Assembly: GCA_964006375.1 (NCBI GenBank)
Contig: OZ023268.1
Span: 82,533,835 to 82,597,834, forward strand
DNA from: Tillus elongatus
Lineage: Eukaryota > Arthropoda > Insecta > Coleoptera > Cleridae
Reading direction: 5' to 3'
Length of the DNA: 64,000 nt
The position numbers and the translations under genes were made by a program. This document shows, piece by piece, positions 23,026 to 34,464 of the stretch. The notes beneath the pieces are model-generated. The model made no database searches. It saw only the letters and a list, made by a program, of their open reading frames with translations, and was not told the DNA's origin. Numbering within the stretch: the stretch's first letter is position 1; each line of letters begins with the position of its first letter.

Positions 23026-23299
23026 CTATTCTAAACACTTGCCAGCAGCCCACCACTCCATTATACAGGGTGTCTATAACATGGAATATATCACCAGAAC
23101 GGAAAGACATTTCTCCTTTGGCAGGGTTTTCATAATGGAAATGAGTTTTTATGTAGAAACTATCACCTTTTTGTGAAGCCACAATGCTGTCATATTCCTC
23201 TTTACAAAACTGAACTATAAGTTCTATCCTGTCTTGGAGACTCAGTAGGAACAACACTGCTTCTTCTCGAGTCACACCTGTCATGTCCATATCATTTAC
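23026..23299 (-). CDS. pyd: polychaetoid/ZO-1 exon 7 (end of PDZ3, SH3)
   Basis: Acceptor TTATAG|GTA and donor ATAG|GTAACA. Encodes 91 complete codons. VNDMDMTGVTREEAVLFLLS closes PDZ3, followed by a linker and the SH3 core (GDSFYIKTHFHYENPAKGEM, FRSGDIFHVIDTLYNGVVGC, WQVFRI). Ends in phase 1. Near-identical residues in fly Pyd (VNDMDM, GVTREEAV) make the assignment firm. This PDZ3-SH3 joint forms part of the MAGUK core that docks transmembrane junction proteins. Confidence 0.97.
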
Positions 23300-23680
23300 C
23301 TATAAGTTTAAAAAAATATATAAATATAACACAATTATTTGGTAAACATTTGAAGATTTCTATTTAAAAATCAAAACATAAGGGATTTTTCTTACAATAC
23401 AACTTATACTATTTTGATTGGGTATGTTAAATTTGACATATTTGACAAGGTGTGTACCTCACAAATGAAAAATGGTGCAATAATACTAGTAATAAAAGTG
23501 ATTTACATAATAAAAGCACCTGCATACATTAGAAGCTACATGATTTTTTTTTCAAGGGTGCTCAAAAATATAATCAACATGTGATACATTATAAACAAAA
23601 AAGTGTTAGGTTATTTAAAACTAAGACTATGCGAACCCATGTTTTTTCAAACCGAGCTATAAATACCTTCAAACATGAGT
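23300..23680. other. unassigned start of intron 6
   Basis: Plain AT-rich intron; no element was recognised up to the (TG)n that begins the SINE tail. Confidence 0.35.
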
Positions 23681-23687
23681 GTGTATG

Positions 23688-24055
23688 TGTGTGTGTGTGT
23701 TTTTGTTTCTTTAACATCGGTCTATTTCCGTGACTACGGCCAATCACCGACCCCAGGCAGCAGTTTCACCTCACTATCCAGGCAATTTTTCTGAACCCCT
23801 GCCTTTCTGTATAGAGAGTAGGATCTTTAACATGCCCAACATCTCAGGGACACGGGACCAACGGCTTTACGCCACATCCGAAGGGCGGAACGTGTAGACA
23901 TTTAACTTGCTCAGATAAAATGTCAAAACTTTGGTTGGTGTTAATTTTACAGTATGTACAGAAAAAGTGAACAGGGAACCCTGAGATTCGAACCCAGTAC
24001 CCTTCGGTTCAGAGGCACACGTTCTTACCACTGAACCATTGAGGCTCTGAAATTT
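23688..24055 (-). mobile_element. tRNA-derived SINE, family S1, copy 1
   Basis: The head is on the minus strand at about 23,975-24,050. The A box lies in TGGTTCAGTGGTAAGAACG and the B box in GGGTTCGAATCTC. A conserved body follows, with GGCGTAAAGCCGTTGGTCCC and GGTGATTGGCCGTAGTCACG, and the 3' end GTTAAAGAAACAAAAACACA with a (CA)n tail. A second full copy at 59,086-59,438 aligns end to end, so this is an element and not a unique tRNA relic. The conserved central GC-rich block suggests a SINE superfamily domain; which one is not determined. Confidence 0.85.
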
Positions 24056-24500
24056 CAAACATGAGATGTTTAAGGGTTTAATGCAAATGATATTCTTAAT
24101 AGTTTGTCAAGTAAGCTATCGCTGAAATTTAGGAAGAGGTTGGTGAATTTGATTTAATGTCATTATGAAGCTTACACTATCAATTTTTTGAATTGTGCTG
24201 TCAAAATTACATCTTGGGCAAGAACAAGTATAAGACTTATTTGTAAAATGATGTGCTGTAAAATTAGTACTAATAAATATTACTATTATTATTTACAATC
24301 AAACTTTTTTTTAATTTAAAATTAACCTTTGAACGTCTAGAAATTCCTCAATGTTGATATAATTAACAGGTTCTTGAATAGAAAATATGGGTATATTGTT
24401 CATGGGATATTTGTAAAAGGCCCCACACCTTCTTCAGGGTAAAAATGCTTTTTGAAACTGGTATTTACAAATAGTCCCAAAGATGACCCAATGAAAAAAA
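24056..24500. other. unassigned intron 6 sequence
   Basis: No coding similarity. A short CACACCTTCTTCAGGG stretch at 24,426-24,441 hints at a Penelope-like end but is too short to claim. Confidence 0.3.
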
Positions 24501-24502
24501 AA

Positions 24503-25050
24503 CAAAAACCCGAATTCTTAACGCAGCAAGTGTGTTATGGTGGCGAATTTTCATTAAATGTTTCAAATTTGAATAACTCAATTTGCTATAAGCCTAGAAA
24601 GTTGGCGAATTTTCATTAAATGCTTCAAATTTGAATAACTCAATTTGATATAAGCCTAGAAAGTAGAATTTTGGTATATCGTAAGGTATTTAGCAAGGCA
24701 ACATACCTACCAAATCTCATCAAAATAACTTAGTTATTTTTTGGAATACAATTTTTTTTTCAGAAAAAACATATTTTTTTATAGAAAAACTAGTCCGACC
24801 AGGCCAGCTAACGAACTCGTCCGCGGTCTTAACAAAATGAAGATATGTGCCAAGTTTCATTCAAATCAGTTAAGTATTTTTTGAGTTATCACTCAAATAC
24901 ATACATACATATAAAAATTTTAATGAACCTTGGTTTCGGGTTCTAGCGGCCCAAATTCGCGCCCATTTGAAAATTTTTTTGAAAAATCTGACCATCAATA
25001 CCTCTTCTATCAGCGATTTTTTAAACATAAAAAATCGCTAAAAATACATA
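24503..25050 (+). mobile_element. family H repeat, compact complete copy
   Basis: This copy has both ends: a 5' hairpin (AACGCAGCAAGTGTGTT, 24,520) and a 3' hairpin (CAGCGATTTTTTAAAC with AAAAATCGCTAAAA, 25,008-25,048). Between them are a 63-bp tandem duplication (24,543-24,665, GCGAATTTTCATTAAATG at both starts), one diverged 141-bp-type unit, a short (CATA)3 at 24,898-24,911 in place of a long (TA)n, and the TTCGGGTTCTAGCGG module. It shows that the long (TA)n of other copies replaces a CATA seed. Confidence 0.75.
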
Positions 25051-25214
25051 TGCTAGTCTTTCATACAATTTTTTCTACAACTGCTGCTTTCGAACCTCAC
25101 ATCCTTAATTTCAGGTTTATTTATTAAAGAAAATACCTAGTAGTGATTACTTACATTTTTGTCTATTACATAATGAGTGTAAGGTGATGAGTTAAAACTG
25201 CTATAAGAACTACG

Positions 25215-26876
25215 TTTTAAATTTTGAGGCTAACATTAATAATAATCCTAGAGTTTTTTGGGGGTTTGTGAATAATCAGAAGCAGCTTGCCGAGTTGCCA
25301 AGTAGCGTGTATTTTGGTGATGAGACTGCACTGAGTGTACAAGACATATCTAATTTGTTTGCCTCCTTTTTATCAACAGTGTACAGGCAGGACAATGACA
25401 CCCAGATTCCATCTTTTTGCTAGGAGAGAACAGTAAATGTCAACAATTTTTCTGTTACGGTTGTTGAAGTTATTGATAGCATTTGCAGGTTGCCTTCTAA
25501 GTTCTCTACTTGGCCTGATGGTGTACCGGCAGATTTTTTGAAAAACTTTGTTTCCACCTTGGCTAATCCGCTGAGAATTCTGTTCAATCTCTCTATCATC
25601 TAGGGTGTTTCCTGATTACTGGAAGTGCAGTTATATTAAGCCTATTCATAAGTCTGGTGATAGATCTAATGTTGAGAAATACAGAGCGGTTTGTGTGCAG
25701 TCTGAGATATCCAAGTTGCTAGATAGTTTAGTGTCAAGGTTTCTGGCATGGGAGTGTAAATCTCCGTTTTCCAATGAACAGCATGAGTTTATCTGTGGTA
25801 GATCCATGACAACTAATCTTTCACTGTACCACCATTTGATTATATCAGCATTTAAGAACAGAATGCAACTTGATTCTGTTTATATAGATTTCTTTAAAGC
25901 TTTTGATCGAGTCAACCATAGAATACTTCTCTCTAAACTCGATGCATTGGGTTTTCATGGGAGTTTGCTTAGGTGGGTGGGGTGGTTGCTGTCTGTATCT
26001 CCAGGGTATTTATTTGTATCTCCTGGAGTGCCACAGGGTACTCATGCTGGACCCTTTTTGTTTGATTTATTTGCTAACGATATTCCCACTGTCATTCAAT
26101 ATAGCTTCATTCTTATGATTGCTGATGACATTAAGATATTGAAATCAATAAGCTGCTCCAAAGAAATGTTGCTTCTTCAGAGTGATTTGGATCGATTCAC
26201 TAATTGATGCAGTTAAAATGAACTCAATTCTAATTTCCTCTTATTTTATTAACACTGAGCCAGTGAAGGGGGTTCGAGAGCTGAGAGACCTTGGCATTGT
26301 TTTTGACGAGGCCTTCACATTTAATTCCTAATTCTATATCTAAAGCATACAGAACTTTGGGCTTTATTCAAAGATTTGCCAGGGATTTTTTCATGACACA
26401 CTTTGAACACTATATTATTTCCTGGTATGAACTGTTTTGGAATACGGTTCGATTATATGGTCACCCTATTATAAAGTTTACATCACGTTAATAGAGGCTG
26501 TTCAAAACAGATTTTTGCGGATGTGCCCCCTTAAGCTTGGCATCGATAGATCAGAATATAACTATTGGAGGGGGGAGGGGTCAGTTGAATTTACAGTCTT
26601 TTCAAAACAGAAGAGTTATATTGACTTGTGTTTTTTGTCCAGTTTGTTGTCGAACAGAGTGGATTGTCCTGAGTTACTTAGCCTACTGTTTTTTAATGTT
26701 GCTAGGTGGACTAGGGTCAGTCGAGTATTTTGTACACCCCGTCATTCTACCAACTATGGACAGAATGGTACGGTGACTAGATTGGTGAGGCATGCCAATC
26801 CGTTTGCGGTAATGCTGGACGTTTTTGGCGATGGTGCAGATTATATAAAGACGTGTTTAATTAGGTTGTTGTAAGG
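25215..26876 (+). mobile_element. CR1/Jockey-like LINE reverse-transcriptase pseudogene
   Basis: Plus-strand order: NNPRVFWGFVNNQKQLAEL (about 25,240), SNLFASFLSTVYRQ, RLPSKFSTWPDGVPADFLKN (25,490), FPDYWKCSYIKPIHKSGD (25,608), SVYIDFFKAFDRVNHRILL (motif A, 25,875), SPGVPQGTHAGPFLFDLF (motif B, 26,020), MIADDIKILKS (AxDD box, 26,119), then post-catalytic LRDLGIVFDEAF (26,283) and LEYGSIIWSPYYKVY (26,435). Only a few stops and frameshifts occur, so it is better preserved than its relatives at 8.2 and 19.2 kb. It abuts a family H 3' end. Confidence 0.85.
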
Positions 26877-26989
26877 GAGTTTTTATTTTAAAAAAATCAC
26901 TAATAGAGAGGTATTGATGGTGAGACTTTGCAAATTTTTTTTTCAAATGAGCGCGAACTAGGACCCGTAGAACCCATATCCTGTGTCAG

Positions 26990-27100
<111 letters not shown>

Positions 27101-27182
27101 CCAAGTGATAACTCAAAAAATAATTAACCGATTTTGATGAAACTCGGTAAGTGCCTTTCTTTTATTAATGATTTCGATGAGT

Positions 27183-27424
27183 TCGTTAGTCAGGAAAATC
27201 GGACAAGGTTTTCCGGGCAAATTTTGAGTTTTCTTTCGAAAAAAATTTTTTCTCCAAAAATTACAAATGTATTTTAATGAAATTTGGTGGATATGTTGCC
27301 TTGAGTAAGACCTTACAACATACCAAAATTCAACTTTCTAAGTTTATAGAAAATTAAGTTTTTCAAATTTTGAGTTTTCTTTCGAATTTTTTTTTTCAAA
27401 GTTATTATAATGACACTTGGCGGA
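27183..27424 (-). repeat. direct duplicate, left flank (about 240 bp)
   Basis: From TCGTTAGTCAGGAAAATCGG to TTATAATGACACTTGGCGGA; repeated at 27,963-28,196 on the other side of the inserted segment. Confidence 0.8.
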
Positions 27425-27966
27425 CTAGTAGTATGAATAACTATGATATTTCTAATACAAAACCTACTCTCCCAGCCACCTTAAAGTTATTTGTTATGTT
27501 CGAAATGATTCAACTATGATTAGTACAAACAAGCATAAATTATAGAAAAACACATTCTGTGATTGGCTGGAAGCCATAAACTATCAACTTACGGCTCTGT
27601 CTTATTCATTGTGAAATTCCTAATAATGCAAATATCAATCGAAAGGAGTAGAAAATGCATAAAAGGTAAATTGGAGTCACTTTTGCATATGATAAATATG
27701 TCTTTAGAAAGGGGATATTTACCAAATTGTTTGAAAATATCACTGATGATACCACTAAAAAATTAAACACTATTCCATTCTCGTCGAAAACATTAGAAAA
27801 AAGGTAGTTATACAGTGTTGTGCAAATTTATGTGAACATGGGCAGATTCACCTTAAATATAGTTTATTGAAAGAAAAAATACATACAGTACTAGTTTATA
27901 AATCTTTTAGTGTTTCCCAATAGGGTATATGTCCCCCTTTGGTTTTTCTTACAGCTTCAACTCGTT
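27424..27966 (+). mobile_element. inserted copy of a LINE-Tc1 junction segment
   Basis: This ~540-bp segment is a near copy of 32,461-32,991. It holds the same LINE RT piece (ESLLHMINMSLERGYLPNCL, 27,670), the same TA junction, and then the first ~150 bp of the same Tc1 element (CAGTGTTGTGCAAATTTATG, from about 27,812). It stops abruptly inside the Tc1 transposase at CTTCAACTCGTT, where six bases are shared with the flanking repeat. An independent transposition would not share the same LINE-Tc1 junction, so this was copied from that locus or from a common ancestor. Confidence 0.85.
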
Positions 27967-28196
27967 AGTCAGGAAAATAGGACAAGGTTTTTCGGGAAAA
28001 TTTTGAGTTCTTTCGAAGAAAAAAAAATTCTCCAAAAATTACAAAGCTATTTTAATGAAATTTGGTGGATATGTTGCCTTGAAAAAGACCTTACTACATA
28101 CCAAAATTCAACTAAGTTTATAGAAAAATGAGTTTTTCAAATTTTGAGTTTTCTTTCGAAATTTTTTTCCAAGTTATTATAATGACATTTAGCGGA
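27963..28196 (-). repeat. direct duplicate, right flank (about 235 bp)
   Basis: Partner of 27,183-27,424 in the same orientation, ending at the same TTATTATAATGAC then GCGGA. Confidence 0.8.
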
Positions 28197-28467
28197 TATG
28201 TTTTACTACATACCAAAATTCAACTTTCTAAGTTTATCGAAAATTGAGTTATCCAAGTTTGAAACATTTAATAAAAATTCACTACCATAACGCACTTGCT
28301 GCGTCCCGAACTTTTTTTGTTGTTGTGCAAGATGGGGGTACCTTGAAGTTGTCACATATGTATTTTTATTCTGTTCTGTATTATTGTTAGTTTGTACTGT
28401 TGTTCTAGATTATAAATTATGTAAACTTATGTAAAATGGAGTTACCCGTAGATGAATAAATAAATAA

Positions 28468-28582
<115 letters not shown>

Positions 28583-28585
28583 TAC

Positions 28586-28736
28586 CTTCAAGATTTTATC
28601 TCCTGGCTGTAGTCCTTGAAGTGAAGCTGGACTGCCTGGTTGGACCGCAGTTACAAAAATTCCCACAAAATTACCACCAGTTAATCTTATCCCCACTGAC
28701 CCTTCTTTATGGAATGTTATGAATCGAGCATCAGGT
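28586..28736 (-). CDS. pyd: polychaetoid/ZO-1 exon 6 (PDZ3 N-terminal part)
   Basis: Acceptor GTTACAG|A and donor GAAG|GTAGGT. Encodes [20 protein letters not shown], then [20 protein letters not shown] and [10 protein letters not shown]. It carries the PDZ3 carboxylate-binding loop (SVGIRL) and the alpha-1 helix ([10 protein letters not shown]). It joins VNDMDM in exon 7 in phase 0, exactly as in fly Pyd. The donor is GTAGGT, less canonical than the GTAAGT used by most other exons here, and it sits beside a long (TA)n. Confidence 0.96.
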
Positions 28737-29039
28737 CTGTAACAAATAAGGTGTCAAAAAAAGTATACTAAACAAACCACCCCATGTTTTAGTGTTTAGC
28801 TAATAGTTGTGATTATTGATGAATAGTAAAAATGGAAAGGTGTAGTACATCCAACCCCAACTTGTCCATTAAATTCACAAAGGAATGAAAAATGTGAAGA
28901 TAGTAACAAAATAAATATAAATAAAAACAGTGGGCGTAATCCATGGATATACAATCAAAAAGGTATACCAATGGCTGATGCTTGTAAAGTATAGCATAAC
29001 GTATGTGAGTGTAGTATGCATACAAGAGACATGGTAGCC

Positions 29040-29107
29040 ATACATTGAGGACATATGGGTGTGAGCAACAATAGACCTTAAGGTCGCAGTGGAGGCCCAC
29101 TCACAAC
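29040..29107 (+). mobile_element. family A LINE 3'-end fragment
   Basis: GGTGTGAGCAACAATAGACC, then TTAAGGTCGCAGTGG and GGCCCACTCACAAC, match the 3' end of the family A elements. The terminal CTAACCCT was later split by a SINE. The continuation TATTCTAACCCTAAAT lies after the SINE, at 29,299-29,314. Confidence 0.75.
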
Positions 29108-29310
29108 ATATTCTAACCCTTTTTTTTATTTAATATTATTGGCTGCAGCATCTCAGGCCATTAGCACATTCATTTCCCATCATTCAATATTTTTACAAAT
29201 TTTCCAGACAAAGTCAACTTGGCTCACCCAGGAATCGAATCCGGGACCTCTCACTTAGCAGGCTGGCACCTAGCAACCTGCGCCACGAGGGCGTCAGATA
29301 TTCTAACCCT
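29108..29310 (-). mobile_element. tRNA-derived SINE with 13-bp target-site duplication
   Basis: The direct repeats ATATTCTAACCCT at 29,108-29,120 and 29,298-29,310 bound a 177-bp insert. On the minus strand its tRNA-like head reads CTCGTGGCGCAGGTTGCTAG (A box, about 29,270-29,290) and GGATTCGATTCCTGGGTG (B box, about 29,224-29,241). A short body and an AATAAAAAAAAGGG tail follow. The clean duplication shows LINE-assisted insertion into the tail of an older family A LINE. Confidence 0.88.
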
Positions 29311-30117
29311 AAATTAAAAGATAAATATAAACTGAGACAATCTGAATGTAGAATGTGTTGCTTCGACTGTGTTTGATTGTTGCTGCTGTTACAACTCATA
29401 TATCATAATAACCTTTACTATATTTATTATTCTACTTTATTAACATTTTATTGAGTTTTAATATTTAGCAAAGCTGTGTCAAAAGAGAACATAAGTATTT
29501 AACCTTTGGACAGCTACCTACCTTCAGTGATACTTGTGCGTGTAAACAGTACACCTGTAAATCAAGGATATATTTGGTATGCTGATGATTAGCATTTCTT
29601 GGATTCATTTAATTAAAACGGTGTGATTATGGTTAATCACTTTTATTCATTGTTGTTTACAATATATAAAATGAGGGCTGGTCGTCTCTCGACAGATACA
29701 CATCGTAATAAGAATTACTAAGTTGTACCAACTGTACATGCTAAATTTAATCGATACCACATTAATTACTGAACTCTGTCACACTTAATGTAAATTGCTA
29801 GGCGTTGTTTCTTTTGCTCGCAATAGTGTTGACAGATAAGAACCAGTCGCTTATTAGCATATATTTGTGCGCTTTCCGATCTGATGCTAAAGTAGTACAG
29901 ATGTGAAGCCATGCTGGCCTAGTTGATTTTATAATAGCGCCAGGTTGGGCTGTTGGTACTGATTGTTTTTGGAAGTTGAATGTTACCAGCAGGGCGAAGC
30001 AGCTAGTGAGTGTCATCTTCCTGTCACATAGTTCTTTAGTAATGATTATTTGATGCACTGCTTAAAGTAACTACTTAAGTCAGCGGGGTGTATGATTGGA
30101 CAGTATGGAATGGTACA
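29311..30117. other. unassigned intron 5 sequence
   Basis: No protein similarity or element edges were recognised. Confidence 0.35.
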
Positions 30118-30250
30118 ATATTTTTAACTCATTTTCAGACAAATTTATTTTGGCCTGTCTACGACGCGAACCCAATCTAAGAAGGGACATGTCAAAGTTG
30201 ACAACAAGACACTAGATGGTTGGCAAGCTGAGCCACATGGGCTCCCACCA
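30118..30250 (-). mobile_element. tRNA-derived SINE-like remnant
   Basis: On the minus strand: GTGGCTCAGCTTGCCAACC (A-box-like, about 30,217-30,235) and ATTGGGTTCGCGTCGTAG (B-box-like, about 30,160-30,177). Decayed, with no target-site duplication seen. Confidence 0.45.
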
Positions 30251-30310
30251 CAGAGAGCATGCATGAAAAACTTACACAAATTAAGTGCAAAGCATATTTA
30301 AGATACTTAC

Positions 30311-30377
30311 ATTGGCTGCTTAGTCTTTTGAATTATTGGATCTTCTTCATATATCTGTCTCCTGGTACCATAAAAAT
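30311..30377 (-). CDS. pyd: polychaetoid/ZO-1 exon 5 (short linker exon)
   Basis: A 67-bp exon with acceptor TTTGTAG|AT and donor CCAAT|GTAAGT. Encodes DFYGTRRQIYEEDPIIQKTK then QP, with two bases carried over. It lies between the Pro/Arg/Ser-rich linker and PDZ3. Phases agree with exon 4 (phase 1 in) and exon 6 (phase 2 out). The coding match is too short to prove alone, but splice sites, frame and position all fit. Confidence 0.88.
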
Positions 30378-30429
30378 CTACAAAATCAAAGCATAGTATG
30401 TTAAATTCCAAATAACAAAAATCTTATTC

Positions 30430-32210
30430 ATGTAAGATGAGTTGTAAATTAATAGTCAACTATCATAAGAGAGTTCCCATTCCCCATTGTAAGATGGATT
30501 GAGTCACTGCTAGAAAGCCGCGTCATCACAGCCATTACAAATGAAGAAAACACAACAGTGACGGCAGCAAACGGTTGTCTTTGGGGATACATACTATCAC
30601 CTCTGATGTGGTCACTCATTATCGATAAACTTATGACTACATTGAGCGGCACAGATGATAGTGTCATAACAGTAAAGGACAAGCATGATGCTGTAATATT
30701 CAGCCTAATGCAAACAGCCATAAGAGGGGATTAATGTCAACCCTCGCAAGACAGTTCTTGTCCCATTCACGAACAGAATGAAACTAAATTTAAAAGCTCC
30801 CACTCTAAATGGAACATAGATACAATTTTCCAATGAAGTTAATTATTTAGTGATTTTCATAGACCAGAAATTGAACTAGAACACACACTGAGAAAAAATT
30901 CTTTTGAGGGCCACATGGCAACTTGGACTTGCCCTAGATTCATAGGAAAAACATGGGGACTGAATCCCAGAATGATTTATTGGATATACCAAACTCTAGC
31001 CAAACCCAGGGTCACATATGAATCTATGGTATGGTGGCCAAAAACGGACCAAGCCCCAACACAAAGCAAATTGCAAAAATTGCAGGGGCTGATCTGTCTT
31101 GGAATAACGGGGTCTATGGCATCATGTCCTACAGCTGCAATAGAGGCAGTGCTGAATCTTACTCTGCTGCAGATATTCGTAAAGAGGGAACCAGCACTAA
31201 GTGCCTCAAGGCTATTTTAAGCAGACAAATTCTAACCAGGAGACTTGGTTGGCCATTTGAAGTTTCTGGAAATTATTCCATTGGAGCCACTCGCCAAACC
31301 AACACATCAAATGCCATCTAAACTGGAGTTCTTAGTTCCATCTGATGTGGTCATAAGTGGCTGCCAAGCATGGGACAGAGACAGTGATAGGCTGATAGGC
31401 GGAGCGGGACTGGGGATAAGCGGACCTAATTTTAGACTTGCTAAGTCCCTAGGAGAAACTCCCACCTTTCAAGCAGAAATGTGTGCTATAAATCTCTGGA
31501 GCGCTTACAAAGAAGACTTAGAAATAGAGAGACCTACATCATCCTCTCAATCAGGCAGTACTCAAGACTCCGAATTCTTTCAAAACCGGATCTTGGTCTG
31601 ACCTGAACTGACTTGGGACTGCGAAAAATCATTGAAGCAACTGACTATGAACCACAAAGTAACTTTGATTTTTGCACCAGGGCATCAAGGCACTGAAGGA
31701 AATTAGTAAGCAGATAGACTTGCAAAAAGAGCAGCAACAACAACATTGTATAGTCCAGACCAATAAAAAGCCGTGTAAAAAATCAACTTGATACTTGGAA
31801 GGGAAACCAAATACTGGAGAAATACACCAGGCTTAAGGCAGACAAAACGGTCATCACCATATCAACAGAGAACTCTGCACTGTTTCTTGAATTTAACAGG
31901 AACGACTTGAGAATAATCACAAGGCACTCCCAAGTAAGGTAAAATTATGAAGATGTGTAAGGTGGACAGTGCAAACTGCAGATACTGCACTGAAGCAGCA
32001 GAAACAAAAGAACATTAGCTATGCGGTTGCATGGCAGTTTGCAAAAGGCTCAAATACCTTGGAAGGGTGATTTGAACACCCCAGGAAATAGGTAAAAGCC
32101 CCCAAAAAGTTAGTAGACTATATTAACAGCCTGAATATTTTTGGCAACTATTAGAAAAAAAGTCATGCACAAAAGACCCATCAGGGTTACAGCGCCGAGA
32201 GGCCAAAGGC
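30430..32210 (+). mobile_element. third RNase H-bearing LINE, heavily decayed
   Basis: Plus-strand traces in the order of the family A elements: GYILSPLMWSLIIDKL (motif B region, about 30,591), NPRKTVLVPF-like (30,739), PRMIYWIYQTLAKPRVTYES with MVWWPKTDQAP (thumb, about 30,966), GITGSMASCPTAAIEAVLNL (31,104), RNase H GGAGLGISGPNFRLAKSLG (31,400), then VTLIFAPGHQGTEGN (31,664). No YADD box survives. It has many stops and belongs to the same group as family A but is clearly diverged, so it is an older insertion or a separate family. Confidence 0.7.
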
Positions 32211-32460
32211 CTATGTGACTAATTATATAATCATAAGAGTTTATAATAGTCATTATTCACGAAGAGCCTAAGGATAATGGGTGCAAAACACCAAAGTGAA
32301 CAATGACCCCAATCGTAAATATACTATGCTTTTTCTAACCATGTTAACTCATTCCCCAGATAACTGTGCTATCTTTTTAGGCTTAAAATGTACAACACAT
32401 CAATAAACAATATCACTTATTAACATTAATAGTTTATCTATTCTGTGGTTTACCATGAGA

Positions 32461-32836
32461 ACTAGTAGTGTGAATAACTATGATATTTCCAATACAAAAA
32501 CTACTCTCCCAGCCACCTTAAAGTTATTTGCTATGTTCGAAATGAATCAACTATGATTAGTACAAACAAGCATAAATTATAGAAAAATACATTCTGTGAT
32601 TGGCTGGAGCCCTAAATTATCAACTTATAGCTCTGCCTTATTCATTGCGAAATTCCTAATAATGCAAATATCAACCAAAAAGAGTAGAAAATGCATAAAA
32701 GCTAAATTGGAGTCACTTTTGCATATGATAAATATGTCTTTACAAAGGGGATATTTACCAAATTGTTTGAAAATATCACTGATAATACCACTAAAAAAAT
32801 TAAACACTATTCCATTCTTGTCGAAGATATTAGTTA
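32461..32836 (+). mobile_element. LINE RT fragment, target of a Tc1 insertion
   Basis: Encodes ESLLHMINMSLQRGYLPNCL then KISLIIPLKKLNTIPF, an RT N-terminal 'PxxLKxAxVxPLxK' segment. Its 5' boundary, ACTAGTAGT, is shared with the copy at 27,424. It is interrupted at TA (32,835-32,836) by the Tc1 element. Confidence 0.7.
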
Positions 32837-34098
32837 CAGTTTTGTGCAAATTTATGTGAACATGGGCAGATTCACGTTAAATATCGTTTATTGAAAGAAA
32901 AAAATGCATACAGTACTAGTTTATAAATCTTTTAGTGTTTCCCAATAGGGTATATGTCCCCCTTTGGTTTTTCTTACAGCTTCAACTCGTTTTGGCATAG
33001 AATCAATTGACTGCTTACAATTCTGCTTGATTTTGTCATCTCCAAACCACAACTGAATGACAGCCTTAAACATTTTACTTTTTGTTGTACAATCCATTTT
33101 TCGCAATCTGGCCTTGCATATAGACCACAAGTTCTCAATAGGATTAATGTCCGGTGAGTCTCCAGACCATCCTAGAAAGGTAACCTTTTTGTCTTTGAAA
33201 TATTTCACCATCATCTGGGAAACATAACACGGTGCTGAATCTTGCTGGAAGACTATTTACGGTTGTCTGGACAAACACGTTTCTAATATCTCTTTATATT
33301 TTTCACTGTTCATCATGCCTCAATGGGTATTAGTTTCTCTGTTTACATATATGAAAAACAGCCCAAAACATCTTTTTGACTGGATGTTTCACTATCTGGA
33401 CCAAGTCAGCTGCTGTTAACTTTTCGTCCACACCTTTTCACAACAATTTTAATCGGTACCCCTGCACCAAAAACTGTGTCTTATCTGAGACAAAGACATT
33501 TCTGTTCTTCTGGCCAACGAGAACATTTATTTGCCCAAATCAATCTTTTTCTCATCATGGCCTCAGAAGCTGTTTCTTTTGGGGTCTCACAGCTTTTCTT
33601 GCTCCGTTCAAAAGGCGTCTGTGAATTATAGAGTTTTGGCTTTTCTGAGTCTCACTGAAAGTCATAGCTTGTCTTTCTGGGGTTCAGCTTGCTATTTATC
33701 AATAGAAATGATTCATCTGGTGAAGCTGTCTTCCTTTTTCGCCCACATTTCCCCTTCTGCTAAACTTCAGTTGATCCAGTCTCTCTTTTTTGTTTAATTA
33801 TCTTATTTACAATTACCAAGCTCATGGAGGTATAGCAATGTCTCTTTGAGCCATGGATATGCGCTCACTAAGTGTAATTATCCTTTCTCTTTTCCTTGAC
33901 GCAATGTCCATGATGTTATTTCTCCAAAAATCACAAAAACATGTGTTAGTCACAATACCCGACAAAATGACTGACATAAACAATAACTCAATGCACAATG
34001 ACAGGTTATGGAATATGTCTAAAAACACCTGTCAGAGTAGTCACAGCAGTGTTGCCATTTTGAAATAATACAGACATTCCCAATTTCACACAATACTG
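32837..34098 (-). mobile_element. Tc1-like DNA transposon, near full length, inactive
   Basis: 1,262 bp between TA dinucleotides at 32,835-32,836 and 34,099-34,100. The imperfect inverted ends are CAGTTTTGTGCAAATTTATG (left) and CAGTATTGTGTGAAATTGG (right, on the minus strand). The minus strand encodes the transposase C-terminal half: FLGWSGDSPDINPIENLWSI (about 33,120-33,180, the SPDxNPIE block with the third catalytic residue) and CKQSIDSMPKRVEAVRKTKG. The N-terminal half (33,230-34,030) is full of stops. It is a non-autonomous relic. Confidence 0.9.
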
Positions 34099-34107
34099 TA
34101 ATTAGAT

Positions 34108-34464
34108 TGTAACGAGGCCTTGATTCACGGGGTGATTATTTAGTGTGGCGGATCAACGGACTTGCGGGAACGGTCTCGAGCGCCAGATTTTGAAAGGGTT
34201 TACTCCCTGCGAGTATGACTGCGACCTCGTCACAAGACTCTGGCCACGGTTGTGGTCAGAGTGACTGGATAGCTCTGTGGAGAGGGTCCGGTAGCCTATA
34301 ATATAACGGGCCTTGTAGATACCTCCAAGGTTGCGGGCTTTAATCGCTCCCCCGGTATTTCCCTGACCTTCCGAAAGTCTGTATAGGTGTAGCAGATTTA
34401 TTTGCGGGTATAGTATAGACTAGATATGCTTTTCACACTATTTATTACCTAACGTTACGTTACA
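34108..34464. repeat. possible solo LTR-like segment
   Basis: Bounded by TGTAACGAGG (34,108) and ACGTTACA (ending 34,464), an inverted TGTAAC/GTTACA pair like the ends of some LTRs. It is richer in GC than the intron around it. No target-site duplication, primer-binding site or gag/pol sequence was found next to it. An ordinary low-copy sequence cannot be excluded. Confidence 0.3.

Noticed and set aside
24385..24460. Penelope-like terminal fragment
   Set aside because: Only a CTTCTTCAGGG-like string supports it; no paired arms or coding sequence.
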